From: Streptomyces sp. NBC_01264
Lineage (GTDB): Bacteria > Actinomycetota > Actinomycetes > Streptomycetales > Streptomycetaceae
Length of the DNA stretch: 64,000 nt
Direction: 5' to 3'
Assembly (NCBI RefSeq): GCF_026340675.1
Contig: NZ_JAPEOX010000001.1
Span: 3,596,001 to 3,660,000, forward strand
Numbering within the stretch: position 1 is the stretch's first letter; the number at the start of each line of letters is the position of its first letter. Below the pieces are notes generated by a model that saw only the letters and a list, made by a program, of their open reading frames with translations, had not been told where the DNA came from and searched no databases. The translations under genes were made by a program, and so were the position numbers. Shown one piece after another: positions 61,600 through 64,000 of the stretch.

Positions 61600-62607
61600 G
61601 TCCCCCGCCGTCTCCCCCGCCACCTGCCCCACCGCCTCCCCCAGGGGCCACACGTAGGGTCCCTGCGGATCGTCGAGCCAGCACCACTGCCCCGCGGCGC
61701 CCACCGTCACCCCGAAGCGCTCGCGCGCCGGCCGGTCCTCGCGCCGCCACAGGTCCAGCGCCTCCCTCGGGTGCAGGGCGCCCGAGGTGAGCACGAGCAT
61801 GAACTGGACGCGCTCGTTCTCCACCAGCTCGTACGGGAGCCCCTGCGGCATCCCGTACGTGCCCGGCGGCGCGGCCGTGGACCCGCGCAGGGGCACGAAG
61901 TAGGCCGAGGTGTGCAGGAAGCGGCCCTCGGCGAACGCGGCGTCCCGCACCGTGAGCGCGATCAGCCCGGTCGACAGCGGGGCCAGGATCCGCGCCCCGG
62001 GCCGGCACTGCCCCAGCCAGGCGGGCGGGATCAGCGGGATCGTGCAGGTCACCAGGATCCGGTCGAAGGGAGCGCGGGCGGGGCAGCCGCGCGCCCCGTC
62101 GCCCGTGACGACGGCCGGGTGGTAGCCGAGCCGGTCCAGGTGCCCGCGCGCCGACTCGGTGATCTCCTCGTCCAGGTCGACGGTGGTGACCAGCTCGTCG
62201 CCGAGCCGGTGGCACAGCAGGGCCGCGTTGTAGCCGGTGCCCGCGCCGATCTCCAGCACGCTGTCCCCGTCGCGCACCTCCAGGGCCTCCAGCATCTTCG
62301 CCATCAGCGAGGGCTGGCTGCTGGAGGAGACCAGTTCGCCGTCGCGCAGCCGGGTGGCGAGCGGGGCGTCGGTGTAGACCCCGCGCAGCCAGCGGGCCCG
62401 CTGTTCGGGGTCGGGGTCCTCGGCCCAGAGCCGCTCGTGGCCGGCGCCGCGGCCGGTGTAGAAGTACGGGACGAACACGTGCCGGGGCACGGCGGTGAAG
62501 GCCGCCCGCCAGCGCGGATCCTCCAGCGCCCCGGCGGCGGTCAGCTCCCGTACCTGGGCGGCGTGCGCGGTCTCCCGGACGTCGCGTACCTCGGCGTGTG
62601 CGCCCAT
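61594..62607 (-). CDS. PCMT-like (protein-isoaspartate O-methyltransferase family) methyltransferase
   Basis: 337 aa from ATG at 62607. N-terminus WRAAFTAVPRHVFVPYFYTG, then the PCMT region SSSSQPSLMAKMLEALEVRDGDSVLEIGAGTGYNAALL, with SAM motif LEIGAGTGYNAA and acidic strand TTVDLDEEI. A long C-terminal extension (about 230-337) is more like the methyltransferases of ATP-grasp peptide systems than housekeeping Pcm. No ATP-grasp gene lies nearby, so substrate is unknown. Divergent from the globin gene. Confidence 0.82.
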   Translation of the reverse strand: MGAHAEVRDVRETAHAAQVRELTAAGALEDPRWRAAFTAVPRHVFVPYFYTGRGAGHERLWAEDPDPEQRARWLRGVYTDAPLATRLRDGELVSSSSQPSLMAKMLEALEVRDGDSVLEIGAGTGYNAALLCHRLGDELVTTVDLDEEITESARGHLDRLGYHPAVVTGDGARGCPARAPFDRILVTCTIPLIPPAWLGQCRPGARILAPLSTGLIALTVRDAAFAEGRFLHTSAYFVPLRGSTAAPPGTYGMPQGLPYELVENERVQFMLVLTSGALHPREALDLWRREDRPARERFGVTVGAAGQWCWLDDPQGPYVWPLGEAVGQVAGETAGDP

Positions 62608-62733
62608 GTCTCCACTGTCCTGCGGACACCGCCCGGGTGCGACCGCGCCGCGGCCGTGCGGAGCACGGGTCCTCCTCCACGGGGAGGTCCTAGGACCGGG
62701 GTCCTCCGTCCGGGCGTCTGAGACGATGGTCGG

Positions 62734-63138
62734 GTGAATGAGATTCCGCGGGGCACGGTCCAGGAGCAGACCTTCTACGAACTGGTGGGCGGCGAGGACA
62801 CCTTCCGCCGTCTGGTCCACCGCTTCTACCAGGGGGTCGCCGAGGACCCGCTGCTGCGCCCGATGTACCCGGAGGGGGACCTCGGTCCGGCCGAGGAGCG
62901 GTTCGCGCTGTTCCTGATGCAGTACTGGGGGGGCCCGAACACCTACAGCGAGAACCGCGGCCACCCGCGCCTGCGCATGCGGCACGCGCCGTTCCAGGTG
63001 GACGCCGCCGCGCACGACGCGTGGCTGGCCCACATGCGGGTGGCGGTGGACGAGCTCGCCCTCGCGCCGGAGCACGAGGCGCAGCTGTGGCGGTACCTGA
63101 CGTACGCCGCCGCGTCGATGATCAACACCGCGGGCTAG
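62734..63138 (+). CDS. group II truncated haemoglobin
   Basis: 134 aa from GTG at 62734. Two-over-two globin: FYELVGGEDTFRRLVHRFY at the start, DLGPAEERFALFLMQYWGGPNTYSENRGHPRLRMRHAPFQV in the middle with the proximal His in RHAPF, and HDAWLAHM with the conserved G8 Trp. Binds haem and oxygen or NO, typical of GlbO-like proteins in actinobacteria. Single gene with palindromic DNA after the stop. Confidence 0.92.
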   Translation: MNEIPRGTVQEQTFYELVGGEDTFRRLVHRFYQGVAEDPLLRPMYPEGDLGPAEERFALFLMQYWGGPNTYSENRGHPRLRMRHAPFQVDAAAHDAWLAHMRVAVDELALAPEHEAQLWRYLTYAAASMINTAG

Positions 63139-63162
63139 GGCGTCCGGGATCCCGTACCTGTT

Positions 63163-63185
63163 CCCGTACGGGTCCCCGTACGGGG
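63163..63185. terminator. paired CCCGTACGGG palindromes between globin and hypothetical gene
   Basis: CCCGTACGGG (63163-63172) is followed at once by CCCCGTACGGGG (63174-63185), and a partial CCGTAC occurs upstream. The short hairpins lie between convergent genes and may stop transcription in both directions. Confidence 0.55.
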
Positions 63186-63192
63186 CGGCCGG

Positions 63193-63906
63193 CTAGACCG
63201 GCCGGACGAGCAGGGTGCCCAGGCCGCCGGGGCGGCGCGTGGCCACGGACCCGTACGGGGTGCGCAGTCGCAGCCAGCCGCCGGAGGCGAACAGCGCCAC
63301 CGGTTCGGTGGCTCCGGCCGCGGTGGGGGCGGCGGGCACGGTCGACCGTACCGGCCGCAGGAAGCCCAGGGACTGCGCGGCGTGCACGGCGCGCAGCGGA
63401 AGTTCGGTGTCCCCCAGCGTGCGGGACCAGATCTCGCGGCCGATGCGGTCGCGCTCGGAGCGGGTCCGGTGCTGCGGGGGCAGGGCCTCGTCGCGGGCCC
63501 GGAACTCGGCGACGGCGACCGCAAGGGCCCGGGCCATCGCCTCGGGGCCGGGCAGACCGGCCACCGGGGTCCAGCCGCCGCGGGGCGGCAGCACGCCCGC
63601 CCAGGGCGGTCCGGTGACGGCCGCGGGGACGGCGGCTCCGGCCCGCTCGCCCTCGTCGACCGACTCCAGCAGCTCCCCGGCCGAGACGGTCAGGTCGAGC
63701 GGAGCGGACAGCGGAGCGGCGAGCCGCACCGTGCGGACGGCCAGCACGTCGAAGGACGGCGGCCGCCCGAAAACGGCGAGCGCGCCACCGCCGGCCTGCG
63801 CCTGCAGGCGGACGGCGGCGGCGCGGTCGTAGTGCACCAGCCGGCCCAGGAAGGCGGCGAGGTCCGCCGCCTCCCCGGAGTCGGCGAAGTGCAGCTGCTC
63901 GTTCAT
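63193..63906 (-). CDS. conserved hypothetical protein, actinobacterial
   Basis: 237 aa from ATG at 63906, which overlaps the stop codon of the upstream gene (ATGA). No domain recognised. The protein starts ADLAAFLGRLVHYDRAAAVRLQA, ends GGWLRLRTPYGSVATRRPGGLGTLLVRP, and has a DRIGREIWSRTL segment in between. Cytoplasmic and Arg/Ala-rich. Translationally coupled to the partial gene at the right edge. Confidence 0.7.
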   Translation of the reverse strand: MNEQLHFADSGEAADLAAFLGRLVHYDRAAAVRLQAQAGGGALAVFGRPPSFDVLAVRTVRLAAPLSAPLDLTVSAGELLESVDEGERAGAAVPAAVTGPPWAGVLPPRGGWTPVAGLPGPEAMARALAVAVAEFRARDEALPPQHRTRSERDRIGREIWSRTLGDTELPLRAVHAAQSLGFLRPVRSTVPAAPTAAGATEPVALFASGGWLRLRTPYGSVATRRPGGLGTLLVRPV

Positions 63907-64000
63907 GCCGCGATGCCCCCGGCAGGGGCGCCGGTCTTCGGCTGTGCCTTCGGCTCGTCCAGGTACTCCTGGAGGAAGAGCTTCTCCTCGGCCGTGATGC
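63903..64000 (-). CDS. 3' end of an unidentified gene (rest outside window)
   Basis: The last 31 codons of a minus-strand gene (ITAEEKLFLQEYLDEPKAQP...) end in a TGA that overlaps the next start. Too short to identify; the charged C-terminal tail looks like the end of a cytoplasmic protein. Confidence 0.6.
   Translation of the reverse strand, partial: ITAEEKLFLQEYLDEPKAQPKTGAPAGGIAA

Overview
The window is a very GC-rich, densely coded bacterial chromosome segment. GTG starts, GTGA/ATGA stop-start overlaps, third-position G/C bias and the gene families point to a Streptomyces. From memory, the gene order (rpiB, three amino-acid permeases, sodF, pepN, asd, pepN, malQ, a csn-type sugar operon, a pknG locus) resembles the conserved core region around SCO2620-SCO2670 of S. 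coelicolor; I could not check this against a database. No prophage, insertion sequence, CRISPR array, rRNA or tRNA was seen.

Layout. 1-5.3 kb: the N-terminal part of an ABC transporter ATPase with a remarkable collagen-like, His-rich N-terminus, a membrane SpoIIE-type phosphatase, an Eis-like acetyltransferase, a Nei-type DNA glycosylase and RpiB. 5.5-11.8 kb: three paralogous amino-acid permeases, with BioY and an SDR oxidoreductase between them. 12-20 kb: Fe-SOD under a Nur-like operator, a first aminopeptidase N, an AbiEi-like protein, a VOC/PNPOx pair and a divergent CGNR regulator. 20-30 kb: a large secreted subtilase, a secreted M28 aminopeptidase, asd, a DUF1203 protein and a second aminopeptidase N. 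30-36 kb: two DMT exporters with a LysR regulator, divergent from a MarR regulator across a perfect palindrome, then malQ preceded by a small gene encoding a three-fold LTSEP repeat peptide. 36-41.7 kb: a secreted GH84-family enzyme, an HNH nuclease and a MscS channel.

41.8-48.9 kb is a self-contained amino-sugar/chitosan-oligosaccharide operon (csnR-E-F-G-H-K type). It has a ROK regulator, an ABC importer without its own ATPase, a GH4 glycosidase and a BadF/BadG-type kinase. A CsnR-like box overlaps the promoter.

49.1-60.2 kb is the most interesting block: an apparently single transcription unit with GlnX-like sensor, GlnH-like solute-binding protein, coiled-coil protein, PknG kinase, PP2C phosphatase, VWA protein and FHA protein. 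It extends the mycobacterial GlnX-GlnH-PknG amino-acid-sensing module with a phosphatase, a phospho-reader and two extra partners. The kinase, phosphatase and reader all carry N-terminal zinc-ribbon motifs. The last 3.7 kb hold a PadR/membrane-protein pair with a large operator palindrome, a PCMT-like methyltransferase, a truncated haemoglobin and two conserved hypothetical genes, the last one cut by the window edge.

Three copies of a dispersed GC-rich intergenic repeat, and strong bidirectional hairpin terminators between convergent genes, punctuate the region.
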